This document shows, in pieces, positions 50,476-59,898 of a DNA stretch of 64,000 nucleotides. Location of the stretch: the NCBI GenBank assembly GCA_039812845.1, contig JBDIBK010000003.1, positions 1 to 64,000 of the forward strand, read 5' to 3'. Both the position numbers and the translations under genes were made by a program. The first letter of the stretch is position 1. Each line of letters opens with the position of its first letter. Origin of the DNA: JACTMJ01 sp039812845. GTDB lineage: Bacteria; Acidobacteriota; Terriglobia; Bryobacterales; Bryobacteraceae. The notes under the pieces are model-generated. The model had not been told where the DNA came from and did no database searches. It was given only the letters and a program-made list of their open reading frames with translations.

Positions 50476-51918
50476 ATGGCAAAACTCCCCTTCGCGTGTC
50501 TGCTGGCCTTCTGTCTCCCGGTCCTGCATCTCCCTCTCTTTGCGCAGACCGCACCGGGAACGGCCCCGTCCGTGGCCCGGCGGCCCGCCCCCGTGAAGCC
50601 CGCGGCCGCGCCCGCGCCGGAGGTGAACATCCCCAAAGTGCACGCGGAGAAATCGGGCAACACCATTGACCCCGCAACGCGCCTCCCTCTGCTGAGCGTG
50701 CGCGTCGAAGGCAGCCACCGGTTGGATGCCGCGAAGGTGACCGCGCTGAGCGGCTTGCGGGTTGGCACTTCCGTGAACCGGGATTCCTTCGCCGCGGCGC
50801 ACAAGGCCCTCATGGACACCGGCCTGTTTGAGAGCGTCGCCTACCGCTTTGAAAAGCCCGCCGCGAAGCACGGCTATATCGCCACTTTTGAGGTCCAGGA
50901 AACGAAGCTCTTCTACCCCATCCGCTTCGAGGAGATCCCCGCGGAACGGGACGACTTGCTCGCACACCTCAAAGGGGCGGACCCGGCATTTGACGGCGAA
51001 TCGGCCGCCACCGAACCCGCCCTGCGGCGCTACAGCCAGATGATTGAGGAGTACCTGGCCGCAAACGGCAAGGCGATGAAAGTGCGCGGGCAGGTGTGGG
51101 CGGAGCAGGGCGGCGACCTTTCCGTGATGTACCGCCCGGATACGCCCGTGCCCTCCATTTCCGATGTGCGTTTTGAAGGCTCGGTCAAAATCGACCCGCT
51201 GGAATTGCGGCGCATCCTCATTCAGACCGCAACGGGGCTGCTCTTCACCGAAGAGCGCTTCCGCACCGTGCTCAACAACGAGATCGTTCCCGCCTACTGG
51301 GCGGTTGGACGCCTGGGCGTTACGTTTCCAAAGATTGAAGCCGTGCCGCTGGCCGAGGAGAAGGGTGTCCGCGTCCAGGTGACGGTGGACGAAGGCCCGG
51401 AATTTGTGCTGAATGCCGCGCACGTGGATTCCCACGTGTTCCCGGAAGCGGAGTTATTGAAGCTGGGCAAGTTCCCCATCGGAGAGCCGGCCCTGATGAA
51501 GACCGTCGCCGACGGCGTCAAGGAGATCCTCAATCGCTACAAGAAGCAGGGCTACATCAAGGCAGATGCCAAGTTCGACCCCAAGCTTGATTTTCAGGCG
51601 AAGACGGCGGACGTTACCGTGGTGATCGGCGAAGGCCCGCAGTATCTGTTCCAGGAGCTGAAAATCGAGGGCCTGGATCTGGTTGCGGAAGCGGGAATCC
51701 GGAAACTCTGGGCCATGGAACCGGGCAAACCCTTCAACTCGCTGTACCCCGACTTCTTCCTGGACCAGGTTCGGGAACGGCAATTGTTTGACTCGCTTGG
51801 TTCAAGCAAAGCCCGAGTGGATCTCGACGACGAGAAGCACCTCGCCACCGTTACGCTGAGCTTCAAACCGGAAGACAAGACGCCGCCGCCCAGGGTGCCG
51901 CTCGTGCGCCCGCAATAG
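50476..51918 (+). CDS. Exported POTRA-repeat protein without beta-barrel
   Basis: The 480-residue protein has a signal peptide (LLAFCLPVLHLPLFAQ), a Pro/Ala linker (about 27-50), and then BamA-type POTRA units: LLSVRVEGSHRLDAAKVTAL (about 75), ISDVRFEGSVKIDPLELRRI (about 230), NAAHVDSHVFPEAELLKLG (about 315) and FQELKIEGLDLVAEAGIRKL (about 390). BamA and TamA carry such units in front of a 16-stranded barrel, but no barrel follows here, and the protein ends VPLVRPQ. It would be a periplasmic scaffold rather than an insertase. Confidence 0.78.
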   Translation: MAKLPFACLLAFCLPVLHLPLFAQTAPGTAPSVARRPAPVKPAAAPAPEVNIPKVHAEKSGNTIDPATRLPLLSVRVEGSHRLDAAKVTALSGLRVGTSVNRDSFAAAHKALMDTGLFESVAYRFEKPAAKHGYIATFEVQETKLFYPIRFEEIPAERDDLLAHLKGADPAFDGESAATEPALRRYSQMIEEYLAANGKAMKVRGQVWAEQGGDLSVMYRPDTPVPSISDVRFEGSVKIDPLELRRILIQTATGLLFTEERFRTVLNNEIVPAYWAVGRLGVTFPKIEAVPLAEEKGVRVQVTVDEGPEFVLNAAHVDSHVFPEAELLKLGKFPIGEPALMKTVADGVKEILNRYKKQGYIKADAKFDPKLDFQAKTADVTVVIGEGPQYLFQELKIEGLDLVAEAGIRKLWAMEPGKPFNSLYPDFFLDQVRERQLFDSLGSSKARVDLDDEKHLATVTLSFKPEDKTPPPRVPLVRPQ

Positions 51919-52032
51919 GCGCGGAAGGCTGGATTCTCCATTCCGCGAGCGCCGCCGCGCCGATGCGGTTGTATTCTGGTTCTTCAGGATGCCACCGGCC
52001 GCATCCGCCCTTCGTTCCGGGAATTGCTAGCC

Positions 52033-54222
52033 ATGACAAGACTGCGAAATTTTCTTCCCCTTGCCCTCCTCTGCACGGTACTCGGTTTGCTGGGTGCCGC
52101 CTTCCTTCCCGCCCAGAACGCGCCGATGCGCGGGTTCCCGGCCGGCGCGGTTGCCCCGGAGCGCGCCCTCGAGGAGAAAGCGCGGCGGCTGGCCAGCGCG
52201 GCGAAGGTGAAGGAATACATGCACGCCATGGCGGCCGAGCCTCACCTTGCGGGCACCGCCGCGTCGCGCAAGGTGGCGGAATATATCGTGGAGAACTTGC
52301 GCCGCTGGGGCTGGAAGGCGGAGCTGGAGCGCTTCGATGTGCTGCTGCCGTTCCCCAAAGAGCGCCATCTGGAAATGCTGTCTCCCAAGCCCTACGTGGC
52401 TTCCATCTCCGAACCGGCGATCGACCAGGATAGCGACACGGACGATGCCAACCAGTTGGCAACCTTCAACGCCTACGGCGGCAATGGCGACGTCACCGCG
52501 CCGCTCGTTTACGTGAACTACGGCACGCCGGAAGATTACGCATCGCTCCAGGCGATGGGCGTTTCGCTCAAGGGGAAAATCGTGATCGCCCGCTATGGGC
52601 AATGCTGGCGCGGCATCAAGGCGAAACTGGCGCAGGAGCATGGCGCTCTCGGCTGCCTCATCTATTCCGACCCCGCCGACGACGGCTACGGAAAGGGCGC
52701 CACCTACCCCGAGGGTCCGTACCGCCCTCCACAAGGGGTGCAGCGCGGAAGCGTGATGGATATGCCGATCTACCCCGGCGACCCAACCACGCCATTCGTC
52801 GCAAGCGTGCCCGGCGTGGAACGGCTGAGCGTGCAAGCGGCCCCCACGATTCTGAAGATACCGGTGCTGCCGATTTCCCACCACGACGCGCGCCCGCTGC
52901 TGGAAGCGCTCCACGGCAGGGAAGCGCCAAGAGGGTGGCAGGGAGGGCTTCGCTTCACTTACCGGCTCGGCGCGCCGGAAGGGGAACACGCGGTCCGGGT
53001 GCGCTTGCAGGTCGAAAACGACTTCGCCATTCGGCCGATCTATAACGTCATCGCCACAATGGCCGGGAATGATTTCCCCGACGAATGGGTGCTCTACGGC
53101 AATCACCATGACGCCTGGGTGAACGGGGCGAACGACCCCGTGAGCGGCAGCGCGGTTGTCCTCGAAACCGCGCGCGTGCTGGGGGAATTGCGCCGCGGCG
53201 GCTGGCAGCCCTCGCGCACGATCAAGCTCGCATTCTGGGACGGTGAGGAATTCGGGATCATCGGCAGCACGGAGTGGGTGGAAAAGCACGGCCCCGAACT
53301 CCAGCGCAAGCTGGTTGCCTATTTCAACTCCGATTCGAACGGCCGCGGGCAGATCCGCGCCGCCGGATCTCATCATCTGGCGCCCTTTCTGCGCGAGGTG
53401 CTCGCCGATGTGCCGGACCCCTCGGGCGGCCGTTCGGTGCTGGAGGCCCGGATTCAGGCCCAGAGCCAAACCGATGGAGAATCGCGGCCCTTCACCGTGG
53501 AAGCGGCGGGCTCGGGCTCGGACTACGCACCGTTCCTGCATCACATCATGATGCCTTCCTTGAATCTCGGGTTCAGCGGCGGATGCCCAGGGGCGGGCGT
53601 CTACCACTCGGTCTACGACACGCTCGCCTGGTATGAGAAGTTCTGTGACCCCGGTCATCTTTACGGAAAGGCGTTTAGCGACGTAATGCTCACGGCGCTG
53701 CTGCGGATCTCCGCCGCGCCGCTTCTCCCTTATGACTTTGAAGAGCTTTCCACAACGGTGAAAGGCTACCGCGCCGGCATCGCCAAACTGGCGAGAGAGA
53801 GCCGCGTGTCGCTCGACTTCGAACGCTTTGACCGGGCGGTGGACGGTCTTGCGCGCGAAAGCGTGGAATGGAATGCCTGGTCACGGCGTCACCTCAACGA
53901 TCTGGCCGCGGACCGCGCCAGCCAGGCCGCTCTGAATAAGCACCTGATCGCGGCCGAACGGCAACTGGCGCTGGCGAAGGGCTTGCCCGGCCGTCCCTGG
54001 TACCGGCATCCAATCTATGCTCCCGGGCTCTACACCGGATACGGGGTGAAGACGCTGCCGGGCATTCGCGAATCCCTGGAGCGGCGGCAGCCGCAACTGG
54101 CGCGCGAGCAGCTTGTGCTTGCCGCGGAGGCGATCGAACGGCTCACTGCGCATCTGCGGGTTCTGCGGACCGAGGCGGAGTCCCGGCGGACGAACGGGCC
54201 GGGGCAGGCGCCCGGGAACTGA
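52033..54222 (+). CDS. Exported M28-family metallopeptidase (glutamate carboxypeptidase II-like)
   Basis: The 729-residue protein has a signal peptide (LPLALLCTVLGLLGAAFLP), a PA-type insert (about 150-330) and the M28 catalytic core with two-zinc ligands: NHHDAWVNGANDPVSG (His, Asp), FWDGEEFGIIGSTEW (Glu-Glu), YFNSDSN (Asp) and YHSVYDT (His). A C-terminal dimerisation domain spans about 590-720. It resembles PSMA/GCPII and would hydrolyse peptides or N-acetyl-aspartyl-glutamate-like compounds in the periplasm. Its 3' end overlaps fliJ on the other strand by 80 bases. Confidence 0.88.
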   Translation: MTRLRNFLPLALLCTVLGLLGAAFLPAQNAPMRGFPAGAVAPERALEEKARRLASAAKVKEYMHAMAAEPHLAGTAASRKVAEYIVENLRRWGWKAELERFDVLLPFPKERHLEMLSPKPYVASISEPAIDQDSDTDDANQLATFNAYGGNGDVTAPLVYVNYGTPEDYASLQAMGVSLKGKIVIARYGQCWRGIKAKLAQEHGALGCLIYSDPADDGYGKGATYPEGPYRPPQGVQRGSVMDMPIYPGDPTTPFVASVPGVERLSVQAAPTILKIPVLPISHHDARPLLEALHGREAPRGWQGGLRFTYRLGAPEGEHAVRVRLQVENDFAIRPIYNVIATMAGNDFPDEWVLYGNHHDAWVNGANDPVSGSAVVLETARVLGELRRGGWQPSRTIKLAFWDGEEFGIIGSTEWVEKHGPELQRKLVAYFNSDSNGRGQIRAAGSHHLAPFLREVLADVPDPSGGRSVLEARIQAQSQTDGESRPFTVEAAGSGSDYAPFLHHIMMPSLNLGFSGGCPGAGVYHSVYDTLAWYEKFCDPGHLYGKAFSDVMLTALLRISAAPLLPYDFEELSTTVKGYRAGIAKLARESRVSLDFERFDRAVDGLARESVEWNAWSRRHLNDLAADRASQAALNKHLIAAERQLALAKGLPGRPWYRHPIYAPGLYTGYGVKTLPGIRESLERRQPQLAREQLVLAAEAIERLTAHLRVLRTEAESRRTNGPGQAPGN

Positions 54223-54664
54223 GCGCCAGCCGGCGCTGGGTGAGCCGGCCCAGGTAGCTTTCCGTGGCATCCGCCTCTTCCTGCCGGTTGACGTCCTTGA
54301 GCCATTCCGCATAGCGCTTTTCGCGCAGCCGTGCCACGAGTTCGTAGTTGCGGCGCGCATCGAGAAAGGCCCGTTGCTGTTCGACGATCTTTGCGTGCAG
54401 GCTAGCCAGTTGGGTTGCGATCTCGCGGACCGCTTCGCGGGAACTGGCATGCGCAAGGCGAAACTCGGCCACACTCTCGCTGGAAACCCAGACGGCACCC
54501 GCAAGCTGATTCACTGCCTCCTCCATGGACGTCTCCACCCGCCGCCGTTCCGATTCGAGGTGCGCCCGGTTCGCGATGAGCGATTCCAGAATTGCCGCCT
54601 CCGCCTCCCATTGGCGCTTGCGAAACGCCAGCACTTTCTCTAGCGGGAATTGAAACGACTTCAT
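54143..54664 (-). CDS. fliJ: Flagellar export chaperone FliJ
   Basis: The 173-residue protein is a long coiled coil throughout (about 5-145: FPLEKVLAFRKRQWEAEAAILESL, LESERRRVETSMEEAV), typical of FliJ. It interacts with the FliI ATPase ring and export gate. The family is usually 140-150 residues. The extra C-terminal segment (about 148-173, rich in Pro, Ala, Ser) is the part encoded over the end of the M28 peptidase gene. It starts three bases after fliI. Confidence 0.85.
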   Translation of the reverse strand: MKSFQFPLEKVLAFRKRQWEAEAAILESLIANRAHLESERRRVETSMEEAVNQLAGAVWVSSESVAEFRLAHASSREAVREIATQLASLHAKIVEQQRAFLDARRNYELVARLREKRYAEWLKDVNRQEEADATESYLGRLTQRRLALSSRAPAPARSSAGTPPRSAEPADAQ

Positions 54665-54667
54665 CGC

Positions 54668-56083
54668 CTATCCTCTTTCGAGCAGCGCGGCGAGCCTCCC
54701 GAGGCCGTTCAGCGTCTCCTCGCGCGGGGACGCCACATCCGGCTCCTGGCACAGGAAGCGCTCAATCTCCGGCTTCACCGCCAGCACGGTGTCGAGCTTT
54801 GGGTTGGCGCCTTTGCTGTAGGCCCCGAGGTTGATCAGATCCTGCGCCTGCTCGTAGCGGGAAAGCGATTCTCGCAAGGCGCGGGCATGCTGCAGCTGTG
54901 GGCGCTCGCTGATCTGCGAGGAGAGCCGGCTTACGGAGCGAAGCACGTCGATGGCCGGATAGTGGCCAGCCGACCCAAGGTCGCGCGAGAGCACCACGTG
55001 CCCGTCGAGAATGGCCCGAACGGCGTCGCAGATGGGCTCATTGAAGTCGTCGCCTTCCACAAGCACCGTGAAGAAGCCGGTAATAGAGCCTCGCGGGAAA
55101 TTGCCCGCGCGTTCAAACACTTTGGGCAGCAGATTGAACACCGAAGGGGTATACCCTTTCTGGCTGGGCGGTTCTCCGGCGGCAAGGCCGATCTCGCGCT
55201 GCGCCATCGCGAGGCGGGTAACCGAATCCATCACCATCAGCACATTCGCGCCCTGGTCCCGAAAGTATTCCGCCACCGCCATCGCCACAAAGCAGGCCCG
55301 CACACGGAGCGGCGCGGGACGGTCGGAAGTCGCCACCACCACGACGGACCGCCTCAGACCGTCCGGGCCAAGATCGTTCTCGATGAACTCGCGCACCTCC
55401 CGGTTGCGCTCACCGATGAGGGCGATCACGGAGACGTCGGCCGCGTTGTGCCGCGCCATGGCCCCAAGCAGCGTGCTCTTGCCAACCCCGGATCCGCCGA
55501 AGATCCCGATCCGCTGGCCTTGCCCGCATGGGAGCAAGCCATCGATCACCCGAATGCCGGTGGCCAGAGGCTTCCGGATATTCTCCCGGTCAAGCGGGTT
55601 CGAGGGTTGGCGGTAGAGATCGTAAAGCTGGCGCGATCCATGAGAAAACTCGGGCGGCGCGGCCCCGCCCCGTTTGTGCGGTGCGCTTTCCGGTTCCCCG
55701 CGCGGCGTCGCGGGAAAGTCTCCTCCGCCCGGAATGTCCAGAAAATTTCCAAAGCCGTCGAGCACCCGGCCGAGCAGATGCGGCCCCACTTCGACGCGCG
55801 CCGCCTCCGGCCTTGCCACGACGGTGTCTCCCAGGTGAATGCCGTCGGTCTCTTCAAGCGGGATGGAGAGCACCCGCTGGTCGCGGAAGCCCACGACCTG
55901 TACCCGGATTCGGCGTCCCGTGGCGGTCTCCACTTCACAGAAATCGCCCAGGGCGGCCATCGGGCCGATCGATTCGATCAGCAAGCCAACCGCCTGTGTC
56001 ACCGTTCCCGTCCAGCGGCTGAACTGGCGGCTGGCGAGAAAGCTCTGGCCGGCGTTCGCTTCAAATAGCCGGGAGCGAATCAT
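54668..56083 (-). CDS. fliI: Flagellum-specific ATP synthase FliI
   Basis: Beginning at the ATG at 56083 (AAGGAGCGCTCC upstream) the protein has 471 residues. Walker A is FGGSGVGKSTL, with VIALIGERNREVREF, LMVMDSVTRLAMAQREIGLAAGEPP and AYSKGANPKLD. It drives export of flagellar substrates together with FliH and FliJ. Between GRVLDGFGNFLD and NPLDRENIRK there are about 27 more residues than in E. coli FliI, Gly/Pro-rich. The start overlaps the fliH stop by ATGA. Confidence 0.95.
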   Translation of the reverse strand: MIRSRLFEANAGQSFLASRQFSRWTGTVTQAVGLLIESIGPMAALGDFCEVETATGRRIRVQVVGFRDQRVLSIPLEETDGIHLGDTVVARPEAARVEVGPHLLGRVLDGFGNFLDIPGGGDFPATPRGEPESAPHKRGGAAPPEFSHGSRQLYDLYRQPSNPLDRENIRKPLATGIRVIDGLLPCGQGQRIGIFGGSGVGKSTLLGAMARHNAADVSVIALIGERNREVREFIENDLGPDGLRRSVVVVATSDRPAPLRVRACFVAMAVAEYFRDQGANVLMVMDSVTRLAMAQREIGLAAGEPPSQKGYTPSVFNLLPKVFERAGNFPRGSITGFFTVLVEGDDFNEPICDAVRAILDGHVVLSRDLGSAGHYPAIDVLRSVSRLSSQISERPQLQHARALRESLSRYEQAQDLINLGAYSKGANPKLDTVLAVKPEIERFLCQEPDVASPREETLNGLGRLAALLERG

Positions 56084-56793
56084 GGAGCGCTCCTTCGAAG
56101 CCGGTCCACCAGCCCGCACTCAATCTCTTCCAACTGGGTGGCGATCGAGCCATCCAGCGTCCCGTAGTCGGTATCGAACAGCAGCGCGCCCCGTGCCAGC
56201 GACGCATCCGCTTCCACACGAATGGCCCGTTTGGAAGAGTGAGTCGCCAGCGCTTCCTCCACCGCGCCGCGATCGGCCGGATGAATGCGCACGCACTGCA
56301 CCGTTTTTCCGGCGAGCCGTTGCAGCGCGGACCGGGTGAGGCCCTGGAGCGCCTCCGGGTCGATCTGAATTTGGCGGTTAAGAATCTTCTCGGCGATCGC
56401 GATTGAGAGCCTGGCCAGATCGGCATCCGCCGTTTCCAGCAATTCGCGCCGCGCCGCCTCCGCCGCGCGAAGGGTCTCGGCAATCTGGTTCCGGAAACGG
56501 TCCATCTCTCCCTGGTTCTCCGCGATCCCCTTTCGAAAACCCGCATCGAAGCCGGACTGGTACGATGCGCCGATGTTTGATTCGGCTTCTGCTCGCGCAC
56601 GCTGCAGTTCGGCCTGAGCGGCAGCCAGTTCCCGCGAAAACTCAGCCTGCGGCGCGTCCTCCGCGCTGCGAACCGGCGCGGTGCCGCGTGTTCCGCCGCC
56701 GTCCGCCGCCCCGGCCAGGGCCATCCAGCCCGAAGCGTCTCCCGGATGCGCCGTTTCGCGCACGATTCCCGCGGGCAACAGCCTAGCTGACAT
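56080..56793 (-). CDS. fliH: Flagellar assembly protein FliH
   Basis: The 237-residue protein from the ATG at 56793 has a low-complexity N-terminus, a helical middle with a GxxxG-like segment (YQSGFDAGFRKGIAENQGEM) and a C-terminal FliH domain (LARLSIAIAEKILNRQIQIDPEALQGLTRSAL, VRIHPADRGAVEEAL). FliH regulates FliI. The start overlaps the end of fliG and the stop overlaps the fliI start, so translation is coupled. An ATG two codons upstream is an alternative. Confidence 0.9.
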   Translation of the reverse strand: MSARLLPAGIVRETAHPGDASGWMALAGAADGGGTRGTAPVRSAEDAPQAEFSRELAAAQAELQRARAEAESNIGASYQSGFDAGFRKGIAENQGEMDRFRNQIAETLRAAEAARRELLETADADLARLSIAIAEKILNRQIQIDPEALQGLTRSALQRLAGKTVQCVRIHPADRGAVEEALATHSSKRAIRVEADASLARGALLFDTDYGTLDGSIATQLEEIECGLVDRLRRSAP

Positions 56794-57865
56794 ACTCATC
56801 TCCGCCCGTGCCGCCAAGGTTGATCGCGCCCTCCGTCTCCAGTTGCCGGACCACTTCGATAATCTGCTGCTGCGCTTCGTCGACGTCGCGGATCTTCACC
56901 GGGCCCAGCGCATCCATGTCCTCGCGCAGCATATCAGCGGCGCGCCCGGACATCACTTTGATGAAGTGCTGCCGGAGCACCTCGCTCGTGCCTTTGAGGG
57001 CGACGGTCAGCAGCTTGCGGTCCACCCTGGACAGGATCTCCCGGATCGCGTTGGCGTCGAGCTTGATGATGTCCTCGAAGACAAACATCAGGTGCCGGAT
57101 GCTCTTGCCCAGCGTCTCGTCGTTGCTCTCGATCTGTTCGAGGATCTCCTTCGTGGAGTTGGCGTCCAGCCGGTTGAACAGTTCCGCGACCGCCTGTATG
57201 CCCCCGTAAGATTCCCGGCTGTATTCCCCCAGTTCCTGAATCTTCTGGCCGATGATGGCAGCGATGCGGGAAACGATCTCGGGCGAAATGCGGTCGAGAT
57301 TGGCCATGCGGGTGGCGATATCGGCATGGCACTCCGGCGGCAGCGACGTAAGCAGCGCCGCCGCCTGCGTTGTGTTCAGGTGCGAGAGGATCAGGGCAAT
57401 CGTCTGCGGATGTTCATTCTGAATGAACTTGGCAAGCTGCTGCGGGTCCGCTTTCTGCAGCGGATCGAAGGTGGCGGCATCCTCGCCGATCGTCTGCGCC
57501 AGCCGCTCGAGAATGCGCCGCGCCGGCTCATTTCCGAAGGCGCCCACGAGCATCTTCCGCGCGTAATCCATGCCGCCCTTCACCACGTACTCGCGGGCGA
57601 CGGTCATCTGATAGAACTCTTCGAGAATGTCGTCCGCGTTCTGGGACGTGATAGTCGAGGATCGCGCAATTTCCTTGGAGATGGTTTGCACCTCATCCTC
57701 ACTCAGATGCCGCACGATCTCCGCACCGGCCTTCTCGCCAAGAATCACCAGAAGCATGGCGGCCTTGCGCGCGCCGCTGAACTTGTCGGTGCTGCGCTTC
57801 TTCGCTCCGGTTTCCGGCGGAGGCAGTACCGCCAGTTCCGTGCCGGTCTCGGGCGCGGCGCTCAT
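56783..57865 (-). CDS. fliG: Flagellar motor switch protein FliG
   Basis: The 360-residue protein from the ATG at 57865 (GGAGGACCGCCG upstream) has all three FliG domains. The N-terminal part (about 25-110) has ARKAAMLLVILGEKAGAEIVRHL, the middle has EHPQTIALILSHL with the EHPQ motif near 157, and the C-terminal domain has LMFVFEDIIKLDANAIREIL with the charged torque helix DVDEAQQQIIEVVRQL. FliG joins the MS ring to the C ring and binds MotA. Its start overlaps the fliF stop (ATGA). Confidence 0.96.
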   Translation of the reverse strand: MSAAPETGTELAVLPPPETGAKKRSTDKFSGARKAAMLLVILGEKAGAEIVRHLSEDEVQTISKEIARSSTITSQNADDILEEFYQMTVAREYVVKGGMDYARKMLVGAFGNEPARRILERLAQTIGEDAATFDPLQKADPQQLAKFIQNEHPQTIALILSHLNTTQAAALLTSLPPECHADIATRMANLDRISPEIVSRIAAIIGQKIQELGEYSRESYGGIQAVAELFNRLDANSTKEILEQIESNDETLGKSIRHLMFVFEDIIKLDANAIREILSRVDRKLLTVALKGTSEVLRQHFIKVMSGRAADMLREDMDALGPVKIRDVDEAQQQIIEVVRQLETEGAINLGGTGGDEYVS

Positions 57866-59601
57866 CGGCGGTCCTCCGTCAGCCAAGTGCGCAGGATCTG
57901 CGCCGCTCCCGCCGGGTCTTTGCTCACCGTATCGATCAGGTGGCCGGTGAGCACCTCGCTGTCACTCCGCGGTTTCACCCCCTTGAGCGATGCGAGCGCG
58001 GCATTCTCCTTCAATTTCAGGCGCTCCTGCTGCTCCTGAATGAAGGCCTCCAGGTTCCCGTTGCTGGCGTCAAAGCCGTCTGGAATGGCAATCTCTCCCC
58101 CTGTTCCGCGGGGGACGGCATGGGCTGCCCCCGACGCCCCCAGGGCGGGCGGCGTTGGCACCGCAGTCACTTTGCGGAGCTTCTTCCTCTTCCTCAGCAG
58201 CAGGAAACCCGCCATCGGCAGCAGGAGCAGCACCGCGCCGGCGCCCGCGCCCCAAACCCAGAGCGGCACCCCCTGCGGCAGGAAGGAAAGCCATCCTGGC
58301 AGCGGCGAATCCGTTGTCGAACCGGGAGTCGGCGCGACGCCCGGAGGCGGAGGTTCGGAAATGGTTGCGTCGAAAGGAAGCGCCTCCACCACCAGCTGAT
58401 CGCCGCGGTCTTCCTGCAGGCCCAGCGCGCCGGTGACGAGTTCCCGGATGCTGTCGATTGTCTGCTGGCTGGGCGCTTCAAGGATGCGCTTGGCGTCCTT
58501 GCCCGAGCCCTCCCATCGCAGTTTGTGGTCCACCAGCACCGCCACGGAAACGCGCTTGAGCACGCCGCGCGGAACCACCGTGTTTCGAACGGTGCGGCTG
58601 GTTTGGAAGTTCACTGCTTCCGACCGGCGCACCACTCCACCCGCCGCCGGGCGGGCGCCGCCGCCGCTCCTGGGCAGGTTGGAAGCCGTTCCCGGAACTC
58701 CCCCGCCGCGGACGCCATTCGCCACGTCCTCCTGCTTCTGGGTGCTCGTCATCACCGAGGTTTCCGGGTCGAAGGTTTCCGCGCTCTCGTTCCCGCTGGT
58801 CATGTCCAGATCCGCGGAAACATTGGCGCGGTAGCGCCCCGGCCCCAGCAGCGGATCGAGCGTCGAGCTGAGCTTCGATTCCAGGTCCGCTTCCACTCGA
58901 TGGCGATACTGAAGAATGGCTTCGGGCGGCTCCTGCCCGTCGTCCCCGTCTTCCTTCTTGGGGCGGCTGAGCAGGTTGCCGCGCATGTCGATAATCGATA
59001 CCTGATCCGGCCGCAGCCCCTCCACCGCGCTGGCCACCAGATGCGCGATGGCGGCCGATTGCTTCGGGTCCATCGTCGCGCCCGGCCGCAGCTTCACCAT
59101 CACGCTGCCCTTCGCCGGTTCCTTGTTCTCGAGGAAGACGGAGTTCTTCGCGAAGGTGACATGCACGCGAGCCTGTTCAATGGCCTGAATAGTGCGCAAG
59201 CTGCGCTCCAGTTCCCCCTCGATCGCCCGTTTGTAATTGATGTGCTCGGTGAAATCGGTCGCGCCGAAGTTGGTTTTGTCGAAGATCTCAAAACCGATGC
59301 GGCCGGTTTGCGGCAGGCCTTGCGCGGCCAAGCTCAGGCGCTGTTCCGCCACCTGCGCGGAGGGCACGGAGATCCGCGTCCCCGCGTCGTTCAAGCGCAC
59401 CGGAATGCCCGCTTCCTTGAGCCGGGTCACGATCTGCCCGGCCTCTTCGGGGTTCAGATTGTCGAACAGCGGCTGAAAATCCCGCTCCGTCTGCCATTGA
59501 ACGAAGGAGTACAGCCCGGCCACCAGCACCACCGCGGCAATGCCGATCACCAGACGCTGGCGGAGGCTGAGCTTGGCAAAGAGTTGGAGCAGTTGCGTCA
59601 T
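57862..59601 (-). CDS. fliF: Flagellar MS-ring protein FliF
   Basis: The 579-residue membrane protein has an N-terminal transmembrane helix (about 15-32), ring-building motif regions (YSFVQWQTERDFQPLFDNLNPEEAG, KRAIEGELERSLRTIQAIEQARVHV), a periplasmic loop rich in Gly and Pro (about 285-320), and a second helix (about 455-477, VLLLLPMAGFLLL). The C-terminal tail DSEVLTGHLIDTVSKDPAGAAQILRTWL binds FliG. It forms the MS ring in the inner membrane. Confidence 0.96.
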   Translation of the reverse strand: MTQLLQLFAKLSLRQRLVIGIAAVVLVAGLYSFVQWQTERDFQPLFDNLNPEEAGQIVTRLKEAGIPVRLNDAGTRISVPSAQVAEQRLSLAAQGLPQTGRIGFEIFDKTNFGATDFTEHINYKRAIEGELERSLRTIQAIEQARVHVTFAKNSVFLENKEPAKGSVMVKLRPGATMDPKQSAAIAHLVASAVEGLRPDQVSIIDMRGNLLSRPKKEDGDDGQEPPEAILQYRHRVEADLESKLSSTLDPLLGPGRYRANVSADLDMTSGNESAETFDPETSVMTSTQKQEDVANGVRGGGVPGTASNLPRSGGGARPAAGGVVRRSEAVNFQTSRTVRNTVVPRGVLKRVSVAVLVDHKLRWEGSGKDAKRILEAPSQQTIDSIRELVTGALGLQEDRGDQLVVEALPFDATISEPPPPGVAPTPGSTTDSPLPGWLSFLPQGVPLWVWGAGAGAVLLLLPMAGFLLLRKRKKLRKVTAVPTPPALGASGAAHAVPRGTGGEIAIPDGFDASNGNLEAFIQEQQERLKLKENAALASLKGVKPRSDSEVLTGHLIDTVSKDPAGAAQILRTWLTEDRR

Positions 59602-59898
59602 AGCGCCTTCACCCGAACGTCCGGCTCCCTAAGCGGCTTCCGGCTCCTCCTCCGATCGCCTTCGCAATTGCCCCCGAGATCCATAGCCGCCCCGCAATCA
59701 CACGATGGAGATGTCCCCCGTGCCGGGCTCCCGCCACGCACCGGGCAATTTGCCGGTGCCTCGAAATCCCACGCGGTTACTCCGTCTCCCGCCCGTTGCG
59801 GGTGCCCTGGGGTTTGGCTCCTTACCAGCATTCAAGCGTTTATCGGCGGATGCGCGAAAGAACTTGAGATGAATCTTGCCGAGATTCGCACGCGAAAT
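59602..59898 (-). other. Gap between fliE and fliF
   Basis: 297 bases without a gene inside the flagellar operon. The imperfect hairpin at 59738-59759 (GCACCGG...CCGGTGC) has no T tract. It might be a processing or attenuation element, or an internal promoter region. Nothing further is recognised. Confidence 0.4.

Noticed and set aside
59738..59759. Hairpin between fliE and fliF as a terminator splitting the flagellar operon
   Set aside because: No T tract follows and the flanking genes have the standard operon order, so termination is not supported.
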